Shown in pieces: positions 1 to 11,339 of a DNA stretch of 64,000 nt. Source of the stretch: Flaveria trinervia (lineage: Eukaryota > Streptophyta > Magnoliopsida > Asterales > Asteraceae); contig CM046453.1 in NCBI GenBank assembly GCA_025506515.1, forward strand, positions 27,889,882 through 27,953,881, given 5' to 3'. Position 1 is the stretch's first letter; every line of letters starts with the position of its first letter. The position numbers and the translations under genes are program-made. The notes beneath the pieces are model-generated. The model saw only the letters and a list, made by a program, of their open reading frames with translations. It was not told the DNA's origin and did not search any database.

Positions 1-372
1 GCAATGACTGATCTTTAATTTACACAGTTTCGCTTGTATTTTCTTATGTCAGCGAAACTAATTGTAATAGCGAAACTAAATTAATATTTGGTGAAACTAA
101 TTGCGAAACTACTTTAATTCATTCTAATCTTGTCGAAACTAATTTTTGTTCTGTGAAAATAACAAGTTTCAATGAGCGAAATTATAGTTTCGCTTGTCGA
201 AACTGTTTGTTTTCCTTGTCGAAATTGTCTTTGATTCAGCGAAACTATCATGTCTTAGTGAGCGAAACTATTTTTTCGCTTGCCGAAATTGATTGTTTCT
301 TTTGTTTTTGTTTTATTTTCTTATTTTCAGTATTTCTTATTCAAATTTATTTGTTGTTCTTTTCAGGTTATC
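1..372 (+). promoter_or_regulatory. TE-1 motif-rich leader of the accessory ORF, with splice acceptor
   Basis: No gene here. About a dozen copies of GCGAAACT or its complement AGTTTCGC are scattered over 1-300. A pyrimidine-rich run ending TTCTTTTCAG at 357-366 lies 7 nt before the ATG at 373 and looks like a plant 3' splice site. The mirror copy at 21122-21960 shows more of the unit, including a TATA box, so this is the downstream part of an internal promoter and leader. The splice site is inferred. Confidence 0.55.
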
Positions 373-843
373 ATGGCGAATCTCAAGTTTGATGAGAGGA
401 ATAACATCACTGCCATATTAGACGATACTCTTCCAAAGGCGGCCGGATTTCGTGACTGCATTAGATGGCTTCAGAGATCACCCATTGAATATGCTATCTC
501 TCACTCACCCACTATCTATGATCTTCATATTAGAGATTTTTGGAGATCAGCAGAATACAACACTGGAGGAGATGTACAGAGAATCACAGCTAGAGTGATT
601 GATCATGATATAACTATTACTGTTGAGAGCGTGTCGAGGATTCTTAGACTAGAAGATGATACTGGTGATGAAGTGGATATGACGGAGTCTGAAGTATTCC
701 AAGCTTTCAGAAAAATGGGGTATGAGGGACCAGCTTTTGGTTCGAGGAAGGAGATTAAAAAGTCTTTTTTATCTAAGGAATGGAGATATATAGCTCATGT
801 TTTTATTATGTGCTTAGATATAAAGATGGCATGGCATCGGTGA
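373..843 (+). pseudogene. TE-1 accessory ORF (env-position), N-terminal domain, truncated
   Basis: The frame opens with MANLKF and runs about 156 codons to a stop at 841-843. I chose ATG 373 because it follows the putative splice acceptor; the frame is open further upstream but that is leader. The protein resembles the N-terminal domain of the extra ORF of asterid Sireviruses: SPIEYAISHSPTIYDLHIRDFW, then a short I-T-I-T-V-E segment, L-R-L-E-D-D, a GYEGP turn and W-R-Y-I-A-H. It breaks off at MCLDIK, where TE-2 and TE-3 copies continue into a WDQ or FDEL segment, because unrelated 3'-tail DNA of another element follows. The function of this family is unknown to me. No signal peptide or membrane segment is visible. 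Confidence 0.6.
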
Positions 844-1037
844 TCAAGGTGTTGAACATGTCTACACATGGCAAGACATGTTTCATCAACCTTTGCATGA
901 TCTTTTTTATATGAGAAGACACTATGAGAGTCTAAGTGATCCTGATCATCATATAAAAAGGGATGGTCATCATCATGATGAGGACTATTGATATCTAAAG
1001 TCTTCAAGTGTTTGGTAGCATCAGCCTAGGGGGAGTT
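844..1037 (+). other. 3' tail and polypurine tract belonging to LTR A
   Basis: Non-coding. CCTAGGGGGAGTT at about 1025-1037 is a polypurine tract directly before the TG of LTR A, so this is the last part of an element's internal region in plus orientation. The rest of that element is absent: the tail is fused to the TE-1 accessory ORF at about 830-843. Confidence 0.55.
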
Positions 1038-1847
1038 TGTAAGGTTTCATTTAAGGCTGATGCAACCCAAAACATCCAAAGTCTCTCCTGCATGCATGCA
1101 CAAGTGTACTGAAGTAGAATGCTTCGGAAGTTTCACACTCTACCTTAGAAAACATTCTAAGTGTGAAATCTTCCGAAGCCAAGACCAATATCTTCCGAAG
1201 CAAAACATGAAGTCTTCCAAAGCTTCAAAGACAAAGTCTTCTGAAGCCAACTCTTGTAATCAAATTTCTTCGAAAGACTTTTTAACACATGCTATTATCT
1301 GATATACCTTTATAATAAAGCCGGACCACCTTTTCGCTGTGACTCTAATTAGACACCAACTTTACATAGTTGGTGAAAGATCCATGCTTTTGGTAACTGT
1401 ACATTGAGGTCTTGAGTCTGTACTTTCTACTTTATGTACTTTTATCCTTTTTGTAATATATTAGGATATGAGCTATGGCATGTCATAGTCACTAGTCAAA
1501 AGGCAATCAGCCTTTTGACTCTACATTGATTTTGTTGTTATCTAGATCATGTATCCAGCTGGCCTTCAAAGTATGGCCAGCTGTAGGATGTAGTATAAGT
1601 ATCTCTGGTCTGTATCTTATTATCATTGCTTTGTAAATACTTATAAAGAACTAGAGAGAAATATACATCATCCTTGAAAACCAAATACTTGTGTTGTTAT
1701 CTTCTTGTTCTATCTTTTTATACTTGTGTTTCATAGCTCTCATATAAACTGGTTTTTCTGTTCCCCATTTCATCTGTTAAGTGTTATTGAACACTCTCCA
1801 CTTGTGTTGTTGTGTTGTAAAAGTGCATTGCACCCTTCTAACGATCA
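1038..1847 (+). mobile_element. LTR A (3' LTR, copia-like, CTTCCGAAG motif)
   Basis: An 810-bp LTR starting TGTAAGGTTT right after a polypurine tract and ending ACGATCA. A cluster of CTTCCGAAG-like repeats and their complements (about 1110-1275) lies upstream of a TATA-like TATAATAA at 1311-1318, so the U3 order is motif array then TATA. It separates the truncated element on its left from an RT fragment on the opposite strand on its right. The mirror copy is 19650-20458. Confidence 0.75.
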
Positions 1848-2353
1848 TGCATAGTCACTATCAGTATAGCCATAGAGATTGAAGTTGGAGTTTGTAGGAT
1901 ACCAGAGACCAAGCTTTGGTGCTCCTTTGAGGTATTCAGGAATTCTCTTAGAAGCACCTAGGTGAGACACCTTTGGAGCAGCATGATATCTTGCACGGAT
2001 GCATGTAGCAAACATAATATCAAGCCTGCTTGATGTGAAATACATCAGAGACCCAATAATTGCTCTATATTGATGTTGATTAATATCCTCCCCCTCAAAG
2101 TCAGGGCAAAGATTATGGTTGCTGGGAATAGGTGCCTTGGCTAACTTACAATCTTTCATCTCAAATCATTCTAAGATGTCATTGACATACTTAGATTGAT
2201 TATTAAAGAACCCTTTCTTCATTTGATTTACCTAAATTCCAATGTAAAAGTCCATTTTTCCCATTGAACTCATCTTAAACTTTTTCTTCAAAATGCTCTC
2301 AAAGTCTTTACACATTTGATCATTTGAGGAACCCAATATGATGTCATCAACAT
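1848..2353 (-). pseudogene. Copia reverse transcriptase fragment
   Basis: Minus-strand reading starts at VDDIILGSS (the end of the YVDD motif), then FEMKD, CLAKAPIPSNHN, IIGSLMYFTSSRLDIMFA and LGLWYPTNSNFNLYGYTDSDYA, the usual copia order from RT thumb to the start of RNase H. The frame has stops and a frameshift near 2160-2230. Both ends are cut: TE-1 inserted beside VDDI, and LTR A cuts it after DSDYA. It is a remnant of an older element into which both inserted. Confidence 0.8.
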
Positions 2354-2872
2354 TGTTGGTCCATGTGATCGATGAACAGTACAATTGATAGGATAATTTG
2401 ATCAATATCAAACACACAATCCAAATAACAACAATTGAGAAGTGAATATGATGAATCAAGACATAATTGGTACTCAAATGAACAAACTCACTCAATAACA
2501 ATAAGCACAATTGTATTTCAATGAAGTAACTGCTTAGAAATGGTAGCTTGCAACAGAATTCCACGATTAGGGTTTTGCCAGCCTCCCATACAAAGTGAAA
2601 TGACACTAGTATATATAGCAGTCATAGATTCGCTGACAGTTTCGCTGCCAGCGAAACTGTCATGCCGAAACTATAGTTTCGCCTGGCAGAACACAAGTTC
2701 GCCGGGTAAACCAAAACAGCAAACTGTGAGCGAATGTATAGATTCGCTCACAGTTTCGCGGGACTGCCAAAACTGCTAATAAAAACAAATACAAAATGAA
2801 ACTAACAAAAGTCCTATTACAATGTAAAGTAAACATCTATACTAAAGTGAGTCCAACCTAACATGATCTTCA
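2354..2872 (-). mobile_element. TE-1 3' LTR (copy in left arm)
   Basis: 519 bp, TG...CA. On the minus strand it begins TGAAGATCATG next to a polypurine tract (CTAGGGGGAGTAT, 2873-2885) and ends CATGGACCAACA. U3 holds GTTTCGC/GCGAAAC palindromes at 2630-2765, including one with 13-bp perfect arms (2635-2661) and CGAAACTATAGTTTCG at 2666-2681. The TATA box TATATATA is at 2610-2618. It matches the 5' LTR at 29870-30390 closely. Confidence 0.88.
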
Positions 2873-2889
2873 ATACTCCCCCTAGTTGG

Positions 2890-4510
2890 ACCTCACTATC
2901 TTCACTTCTCTTGATTTGACTCGTCGGCTCCGGTTTCCTCTGCTGATGTTGGTCTATCTTCATCACCTCCCGCAGCAACATCTTTAGAAGCTTCAGCCAC
3001 TGATCCTCCAAGGTTAGTTCCTGCATCACCAGCTTCCTCAGAATGACCACTAGCTCTAGCAAACTGCCTGGTCATGTCTTGAACATCCATGGCAAAGTCA
3101 TCTTGTGCTCTCACCTTTTCAGCCAAACTCTTTACCTCCGCCCGTACTCCTCTTAATTTTTTTGCCACATTCATAAACAAGCTTGCCTCTTTTCGTGTTT
3201 CCTCTCCTGCCCCAGCCTTAATATGATTTTCACAAAGAGTCAAGAGATCTTCATCACTGAAGCTGAATAATTCCGTCGGGTCAAACACCCTAAACTCTTT
3301 TCCGTGTTTGGCTCTAATCACCCCTCGCCAGTGTTATTATCATAAAAGCACTTTTCAAAGTACTGTAAACGTTGGGGAAGAGGATCAGCCAATCTTACCC
3401 TGTTTACAGTCTTTGGTGGTTTGACTCTCAAAACAATCCTCCCTTTGCCAGTCTCCCAGTCTTTATCTTTCTTTGACCTTTTTCGTTCAGCCTTCATGTA
3501 TCCAAATGACTCAAAATTATCTTTAAGTCCATTTTTAATTTCCTTCTCAAGAAATACTGCCCTTTCACTTAAATGAGCATTAATGAAAGGCAAAGTGGCC
3601 AACCGTCTCAGATCCCATTTGGGCAAGGTCTTAAAAGCCTTCCTCTTGAGCATGTAGCTGATATACCTCCTCTTCTTTTAATCATAAACATCTTTAAACT
3701 AGGATTATAACACCAACTTATTATCTTCTTGTCTGCCTCTTTCCTGCTTAAACCTTCCATATTTTGAAACAAAGGAGTAAGTTCTTCAACCTCCTTCTCC
3801 TTCACCAACCAGTCACTCTTATCCATCTCAAACACATCAGCTTCATCATCTCCCTTCTTAGCAACATACACCAGTGGTCTCTCATCTACTTCATAAAACT
3901 CTGGTTTAGAATCATAATCAACCATTGCTCACCTCCTCTTCTTCATCAATCAAACCTTTTCCTTTATCAGACATTCCCTCAGTGGTAGCAGTAACAACCA
4001 CTTCTTCACCCACACTATCCTTATCAAATCAAACTGTAGGTTAACAAACCCTGCTTCAATAATATCATCATCCTCATTTCTTCCAGCATCTTCTCTTGGA
4101 TCTCTTGTTCCCCTGCTTCAGTATTAGCTGCTCCAGAAGTGCCCTCTCCTACCTTGGATGAAGTACCCACATTCAAGAATGAGTACTTAGATATATCAGT
4201 CATATCATCTAACTCAGATTGAGTTAGTTGACTAGGTAGGCCAGCAGCAGCTTTCATCTGAGCAATTTCTTCAAACAATCTCTTAATCAAATTATTCCGG
4301 TCAACCAACATCTTTTTCATTCCTTCAATTACCTCATCCTTCTGTTTTTTCCTATCTCCTGATTCGTCATTTAGTCTTTATCATACTCAACTCTTTGCCA
4401 TGAAGTATTTAGACTACGAATACATCCTCATCAAGACCAGCACTAGCCTCTTCCCTGCTGTGAAACCCTCATGTCGATGTTTTGATCTCCGTTCAGGCTC
4501 AACAAAGTCA
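2890..4510 (-). pseudogene. TE-1 accessory ORF, central and C-terminal part
   Basis: Fragments in order on the minus strand: coiled-coil-like MKKMLVDRNNLIKRLFEEIA (near 4320), an acidic stretch, VDYDSKPEFYEVDERP, LPKWDLRRLATLPFINAHLS, then IRAKHGKEFRVFDPTELFSF and an acidic Ser/Gly tail ending ESNQEK at about 2902. The stop lies about 20 nt from the polypurine tract, so this ORF is the last gene of its element. FDPTELFSFSDEDLLTL corresponds to FDPMWLTNLSAQDVYTL in the TE-3 homologue at 55128-58487. There are several frameshifts. The N-terminal part was lost where TE-2 inserted at 4516. Function unknown. Confidence 0.65.
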
Positions 4511-4515
4511 GTTTT

Positions 4516-5411
4516 TGACAGGATCAGCGATCACAAGTTTGATGTATTAGAGTCAAAGCAGCGGAATACGAACAAGAATTAGACAGATTGTAGCAAGCAA
4601 TCGATACTTGTATGCATTAAGAGCACATACAGTTATAGGGAGAGAATATATATTTCTGATTTCAAGGAATGTTTATAGATGTAGAATATTTCTAATCAAA
4701 TCATTCATTCATTCATTCATTCTTCACAGATTACAATAGGTTGTCACTCCTTATATAGAGTGCAACAATCACTGCTGTTATCACGAAAGTGACAACTGGC
4801 AGATCTAATACAAAAATAACTAACTCTTAACAAACTACTGAAATGTTCACAACTACTGAGAACATATCAGAGTGTTAAGTACAAAATAAAACTACTGAAA
4901 CTACAACGACTGAAGAACAAGCTCTTCAGTCGTTTTACAAAACTACTGAAACATAAAACTACTGAACTAGAAATATAAAACTACTGATATCACAACTACT
5001 GAAGAAGTACTCTTCAGCAGTTGTGACAAACTACTGAGGCTTCAGTACTTGATCTTCAGACTTTGACCTTCAGATGTTTCATCAGCTGATGACTTCAGTA
5101 GATATCATCAGCTGATGTCTTCAGTCTTTATCTTCAGACTTTGTACATCAGTTGTTGATCTTCAGCACTTGTAAACTCTTCAGCTGTTGTACTTCAGTAC
5201 TTTGGTCTTTCAGCTTCAGCACTTGTGTTCTTCAGCTGTTGTACTTCAGCACTTTAGTTCTTCAGCTGTTGAAGTCTTCAGCACTTGATCTTCAGCTGTT
5301 GAGGTCTTCAGCACTTGTCAAACTGTTGATGAGTCTTTCAGCAGTTGTTGTGTTACCATGTGGGACTTAGAGATTTTCTGATCTTGGCTCATTGGTTCTT
5401 TTGGTCCAACA
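4516..5411 (-). mobile_element. TE-2 3' LTR
   Basis: 896 bp. Plus-strand edges are TGACAGGATCAG and GGTCCAACA, and the polypurine tract AACTCCCCCTGAA (plus-strand view) follows at 5412. U3 (4850-5350) is packed with CAACTACTGAAG and CTTCAGCTGTTG type repeats forming hairpins, for example ACGACTGAAGA at 4906 facing TCTTCAGTCGT ending at 4933. TATA box (minus) at 4751-4758. An ATTC microsatellite lies at about 4696-4721. It inserted into the TE-1 accessory ORF; GTTTT at 4511-4515 is the candidate target-site copy. Confidence 0.85.
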
Positions 5412-5424
5412 AACTCCCCCTGAA

Positions 5425-8400
5425 CCAATGCAGCCAAAACCTCTAAATTATTCGTTGTCCCACTTATTGTTGGCAAAGTGTTGGTCTTTTTCCTTCTTGA
5501 TCAGTAGAGAAGATGACCCATGTAAGCTCCAGCCTGGGAAGAAATCTCAAATATTTGTTTGGCAGAGTATGAATGGGAACTCTGTTTTGGGGAACAGACA
5601 CAGAGTTGTTATCCCATTCATGAGATTTACTTCCCCATAATGAGTCTGTACGACTCTCTTGTGTGTAGGCCTCAAGGAAGTGATTTGTTCCTCCATGGTT
5701 AGCTCTTTAGCACCTCCTTCAAACAATGATTCAGCCCATAATACTCAGACAGGTATTTGGCCTGTTTCCCATTCTTTAGCTCCACAGTTGTTATTATTCT
5801 GTAAGCAAACTCATCCGGGTGATTACCCTCTAGAAACACTGGAGCTCATTTTTCCTGACTTCCTCAAGCCTCTTGTAAACTAACCCCTTTTTCACTATTT
5901 TGTTTTCCAGCATCTTCTGAGGGGTTAGATTAGCTTTGTAGGCTTTCTTGAAGTCTTCTAGGATTTCCCAGGGTGAAACTACAAAGACCAGAGAGATCAC
6001 TTCATCTACGATCTTTTTCACCTGGCCAATGTATCTCTGAGGTATTTTTCTTATGAATTCTGTGAGAGACCCTGGGATCAGGCCAAATCCTCACTCTTTC
6101 CTTTTGATATTGAAAGGTATGCCTGAGAGTGTAAATATGAGGGCTTGCTTCTTCATATTGATGATAGAAGATGTGGCTGCATAAGCTTTGTCAACTCTCT
6201 TCAGCAATTCCTCATCATGCTGTTTATGAAGCTCTTCTTCTTCAAGCTTCACTTTAACCATTTGTCTCTGGACTTCAGGAGTAATTGCTGAGGAGTGACT
6301 TGTGGCCTTAGGCAACTGAATCACAGCTGAGAGTGGCAGCCTATCTTCATCATCTTTATCATCTTCTAGCCTCAATATCCTTCTCTTCTTCTTCAAGGGT
6401 ATATCATCGGCTATGGGTTTTGAGGGTAAGGGAGTTGGTTTGGTGGGTTGTGTTTTGGGTGGTTTTGGTGCGGGAATGTTGACAGGCTGTTATGCATCCT
6501 TGAGGTGAGTGTGGCTTTTGATTGCTTGGCTATCTCAGTCCTGCTCCCAGCACCCGCTTCATTCAAAGCTTCAATAACAAGCCCCTTAGTATATGCTTCA
6601 GACGAACAGATCTTGGTGGTGATTTCCAAGATACTGTCCCTGGACCAAGCTTTGATTTTGATCATTGATCTTCCAAGATATTTTGCAATAAATCTAATCA
6701 TGATTTCAAGCCTTCTCTTTCTAACACTTCATAACTTGCCCATCTATTCTGGATTTCTTCAATCTCTAGTCGTCGAATCTCAGAGTCAAGTTTATTGGTG
6801 TCATGGCCTTGCCTAAACAGCTGATCAATGATGTTGTCCATTGATCTGCTGTGTTCGGCATCAGCCTCTTTTATCAGTAGCTCCAAGGCTTTATCTTCAG
6901 CAATGTGATCATCAGCACCTTTCTTTCGCTTGTAGGTGAGCAGTGGTTGCTGTTCTTCTCCTCCTTTTGGGCTTGCTTCGCTTCCTTCTTTTCCTCGGAT
7001 CTTTTCCTCTTCTTTTCTTCACTGCAGTACTCTCCCCCTTTTTGGATGCATTGGAGGAGGGGGTTTGTACCGCAGAAAGAGTCTTTTGTACAGCAGCATC
7101 AATCAAGGGCTGTAAAGTTGAGGAAAGCCTCTCATCAATGGCTTTAGTCACAATATCAGTGATTATGGGTGTGATGAGAGGGAGGGAATTTTGAAGTACA
7201 GCACCTATTTGCTCAGGAGGGTTCTGTTCCTGAGAAGTAGGGCCTGAAGCAGAGGCAGGTGGTTGAGTTTGGAGTGGCTCAGTGTTTGGGGAACCTTCAA
7301 GTGAAGGTGCCATCTGTGGGTGGGTAGAGGCAGATGGTCTTTCTCCTTGTGAGAGTTGATCAAGTAGGTTTTGCAGCCTACTGACTTTCTCTTCAAGGAT
7401 TGTGTTCTGGGCAAGAACATCGTAGAAAAAGCCCAGGTCATCATCAGCCGAAACTGAATCATCTGACCTCCTGCTTAGAGCAGGATTTACATGCACTGGG
7501 TGTAGACCAGTTGATGCATGTGCCCCTTGTGCTTGGTACTGGGGACTTCCAGCCTCAGGACAGTGTCCATCATCAGCTGTTGCCTCTAGTGAGGTCTTAT
7601 CAAATTACCAGCCTCATTCTGATCATGTGCTGAGTCAGAGGAGGTGGCAGCCTCACTAGATATTCTAAGCTCCTTGTCTACACCAGGAGATAGAAGTGGT
7701 AAATCCCTGTGCTATGGGTTCTCAAGTGCACTGTGTTCCTCCCCCTTAATTGTAGAGGTATTCCCAGTAGTAAGTGGTGTCTGGGGAGGGGGTGAGGAGT
7801 GCAGTTGAGTCAGCACTTGTGCAACTATAAAGTTGGGCTGTGAGGGGCGGTTGTTTGGGGTGAAGGGATAGAAGCAGTGTGCACTTGGGGAGGTTGGTGC
7901 TCTTCAATGGCAATCCCCTCAAGTGAGGAAGATCCCAGATATGTAGGTACCCCTTTTGTGGTTGCTGCAGGCTCCTGTTGAGAGGAAGCCTGAGCGGCTA
8001 TGGCTGGAAGAGTCATTGTATCCACTAGGGTTTTTGACTAGTGGATATATCCTACGTTGTGTTGCAGGGGCATCCTCAGGGGACTCAATTCCCTGAGTAG
8101 CCGTTTTGGGTTTCTTTTTGGTGGGTTTGGTGGGGACTTTTGATTTGGAGGTGGTGGCTGTGGGTTCCAGCTGCGTGGGTTTTCGCAGCTTGGCAGCCAT
8201 TTTGAGTGTCTGGTCAGAGTTGTGCCGGGAGTATACTTCTGGCAGAACAGCCGTAGCGACTCCAAGCCAACAAGTCCCTCAGCATTAAGCTGGTTTGTAA
8301 TGATGGCCATTATGAACCGTGGATATAGTATCCAACGGTTGGCAGTTAGTTTTTGAGCCATGTCCTTGAGCTCCGAAAATATTATTTCTGAAAAGTTTAG

Positions 8401-8908
8401 TGGTTGTTGCTCAAGAATAGAATACATTACCTGCTGCCATTTTGTCGACATTTGATCCCAAGACGACGTCTTAGGGGCCAAACATACATTCACCATGTGA
8501 AAGATTAGGCGCTCAGCGTCATTAAAGTGTTTCTTCATGATAGTGGAGGCACTGAGATCACCTTGATATCCATGTTGGGCAAAGGATAGATCTGTGGTGC
8601 CCTTCAGATATCCAGCAGGAGAACTAGCATCATTCAGATGAAGAATTTGGCGGATTATTGCAGGAGTGATGACTACTTCTTTATTGTGACGACCGACTGG
8701 GAGATGGGGTGTTATTCCCCAGTGGTAATAGTAACGTTCATCCAAAATTGTTGAAGGATTCGGCATGTAGTATGGGATTCAGAAGAAATGCCGTATGTAT
8801 TGGGACTGAACCATAAGATCGATAGCAGTATCGAACTTAGTCCAGATAGGCGATTTAGTGAGGTAGGCAACACAGTTGTGTCGCGGTTTAATTTGCATGG
8901 ACGCCATT
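5425..8908 (-). pseudogene. TE-2 accessory ORF (env-position gene), broken
   Basis: Reading starts at ATG 8908 (MASMQIKPRHNCVAYL), chosen because a TATA box lies 70 nt upstream. A stop near 8776 precedes a long frame (8766-8038) with RYYYHWGITPHL, AERLIFHMVNVCL, SSWDQM, LNFSEIIFSEL and YPRFIMAII, the conserved N-terminal domain of this family. Then come Pro/Ser/Thr-rich linkers, a coiled coil (VLAQNTILEEKVSRLQNLLD, about 7400), a strongly basic tract KKRRGKDPRKRRKRSKP (about 6950) that could be a nuclear signal, helical segments (6886-6411), and RLPLSAVIQLP with acidic/basic heptads (6396-6091). The tail (6021 to about 5425) is degraded. No signal peptide or transmembrane span is seen, so an envelope role is not supported. 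At least five frame changes. Confidence 0.65.
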
Positions 8909-9669
8909 GAGAAGAGGGAAGTTTTGGAGAGGTACGTTAGGTTTAAAGAAGATGAAGCATTGAGAGCTAGTTCAGGGATATTTATAGGGTACGGGTAAGA
9001 AAACGACTGAAGGATGTGGTATTAGTCATCAGTAGTTTTAAACGACCGTTGACATGGTATTATCCTTTCAGACGTTGAAACAGCTGAAGTCGTGGTGTTA
9101 GGCATCAGTAGTTAGAAAACTACTGAAGACCATGGTTTTGACTTTAGATGATTGAAACAACTGAGGACTTGGTGTTTGTCATCAGTAGTTATGAAACTAC
9201 TAAAGACAGTGGTTTTGTCATCAGCTGTTGTAAACAACTGAAGACTTGGTATTAGTCATCAGTAGTTATAAAACTACTGAGGACATGGTTTTGCTTCAGT
9301 TGTTTAGAATGAAACAACAGTAGTACAAACGACTGAAGAGAAATTTCTCATCAGATGTTTTCGTCAATTCTTAGCTTGTCAGCTGTTTCATACTGTCCTC
9401 AACACATTCATCATCCTTTTTGGCTGATTTCAGTTGTTTCATAGGACATCAGTACTTATCTGTTTGTACTGATTGCAGTAGTTGTAGCTGCATCAGTAGT
9501 TGTAACTACATCAGTAGTTTAGAACAGATGAAGTACTTCAGTACTTGTGAGACATTTAGCCTTCAGTAGTTATAAAACTGCTGAGGGTAAAAGAGCTCAT
9601 CAGTACTTATATGTGACATAGTTACTAATGATCATCAGTACTTATTACTAAGATCATCGTAGTTGTCAC
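8909..9669 (-). promoter_or_regulatory. TE-2 internal promoter upstream of accessory ORF
   Basis: Non-coding spacer between the pol stop (9670) and the accessory ATG (8908). Minus-strand CCCTATAAATATCCC (TATA at 8978-8986) lies about 70 nt before the ATG. Upstream of it, 9000-9650 holds a dense array of ACTACTGA/TCAGTAGT and related repeats, the same motif family as TE-2 U3. TATA position and short leader look like a pol II promoter. Transcription is inferred. Confidence 0.6.
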
Positions 9670-11310
9670 TTATTCTAGCTGCAGCATACCAAGCCTTAAC
9701 ACCAGGTTTTGGAAAGTTGAACTATCCAAAGGCTTAGTAAAAATGTCTGCAAGCTCATCAGCACTAGGCACAAACTTAGGATCAATCAGACCTTTTTCAA
9801 AATAATCTTATAAAATGATGTCTGATCTCTATATGTTTGGTCCTAGAGTGTGGACTGGATTTTTTACAATGCAAAGAGCTGAAGCACTATCCATTAGCAA
9901 TGGAGTCTTAGTCTCTGTAATGCCATAATCCAGAAGTTGGTTTTGAAGCCAGAGTACCTGAGAGGTGCAGCTTGCGGCAGCAATGTACTCTGCTTCAGCA
10001 GTTGATGTAGCAACTGAGGTCTGTTTCTTGCTCTGCCAAGAAATCAAGCAGTTGCCTAGGAATTGACATCCACCAGAAGTTGATTTCTGGTCAACTTACA
10101 CCCTGTATAGTCACTGTCAGAAAAAGCAACTAATTTACCAGAATGTCCAGTAGAATACCATAAACCTAGAGATGGAGTGCCTTGAAGATATCTAAAGATC
10201 CTCTTGACTGCAATCAGATGAGACTCTTTAGGTGCAGCCTGAAATCTAGCACAAACACATGTAGCAAACATAATATCTGGTCTAGAAGCTGTTAAATACA
10301 TCAAGGACCCAATCATACATCTGTAAAGTGTTTCATCAACCACTTTACCTTTCTGATCTGTATCCAGTTGTGTGGTGCTGCACATGGGGGTAGAACAGGG
10401 CTTACAGTTTGTAAATCAAACTTTTGCAAAAGATCTTTTGTGTATTTGGACTGATGAATGAAAATTCCATCAGCCTTTTGTTTGATTTGCAACCCCAGAA
10501 AGAACTGTAATTCTCCCATGGCACTCATTTCAAACTTCTGTTGCATCAACTTTGTAAAGGCATCACACAACTTTGGATCAGAGGATGCAAAAATGATATC
10601 ATCTACATAAATTTGAACAAGTAGATTATGCTGCCCGCTTTCTTAATGAATAAAGTCTTATCTATGGAGCCTCTAGTGAAATTGTTTTCCAGAAGAAAGT
10701 TTGATAATGTCTCATACCAGGCTCTAGGAGCTTGTTTTAACCCATAAAGAGCCTTATCAAGCTTATACACCCAATTAGGATGTTATTGTCCTCAAAGCCT
10801 GGAGGTTGACATACATAAAACTCTTCTTTAATTTTTCCATACAAAAATGCACTTTTGACATCCATTTGAAAAACTTTAAGGTTTTGATAAGCAGCATAAG
10901 CTAAAAACAATCGAATTGCTTCCAGTCTGGCTACAGGAGCAAAGGTTTCATCATAATCAATACCTTCTTCCTGTGCAAACCCCTGAACAACCAGTCTGGC
11001 CTTGTTCTTAACAATAAGCCCATTTTCATCAGTTTTGTTCCTAAACACCCATTTAGTGCCTATTGCACACTTACCTGGGGTAGAGGAACCAGTTCCCACA
11101 CTTGCTGTTTCTTGAACTGAAGAAGCTCAAGCTGCATGGCATCAACCCATCCATTGTCCTTTAAAGCAATGTGATAATTCTTTGGCTCTTGCTGACTGAT
11201 GAAGAGAGCATAGAAGCAGAAATTTGACAATTGACTTCTTGTTGATACTCCAGCAGTGATATCACCAATGATTTGAGACATAGGGTGATTCTTCAGATCT
11301 TGATACACAA
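9670..11310 (-). pseudogene. TE-2 reverse transcriptase and RNase H
   Basis: Visible on the minus strand: NHPMSQIIGDITAGVSTRSQ (about 11300), KWVFRNKTDENG, KARLVVQGFAQEEGIDYDETFAPVARLEAIR, VFQMDVKSAFLYG with the first catalytic Asp, then VQIYVDDIIFAS (about 10600) with the YVDD pair, MIGSLMYLTASRPDIMFATC, SDSDYTGC, and RNase H with KKQTSVATSTAEAEYIAA and LADIFTKPLD. The stop TAA is at 9670-9672. Frameshifts interrupt it near 11080, 10740, 10330 and 10050. Catalytic motifs are present but the reading frame is not. Confidence 0.85.
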
Positions 11311-11339
11311 TGAGATCTGTGCAAGTGTTTGTAGCAGGC

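Larger units (their letters stand above)
1..5386. repeat. Left arm of a 5.4-kb inverted duplication
   Basis: This stretch reappears as its reverse complement at 16106-21494. Position 1 pairs with 21494 and 5386 with 16106, and the order is unbroken through TE-1 accessory ORF, LTR A, RT fragment, TE-1 LTR, TE-1 accessory ORF tail and TE-2 LTR. By eye the arms differ at roughly one or two positions per hundred, largely 1-nt indels in homopolymers. The arm probably continues beyond the left edge of the window, because the right arm's element carries on past 21494. It is not a terminal inverted repeat of one transposon: each arm holds pieces of at least four elements. Confidence 0.93.

Noticed and set aside
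2232..2606. Open frame starting MSFHFVWEAGK on the minus strand (also 18893-19267 plus, and 29850-30122)
   Set aside because: It runs across the TE-1 LTR and, by chance, stays open into the RT fragment. The LTR part is non-coding and the third copy lacks the RT extension.
5392..5883. Plus-strand frames of 74-82 codons next to the TE-2 LTR
   Set aside because: They overlap the polypurine tract and the degraded end of the minus-strand accessory ORF and have no family features.
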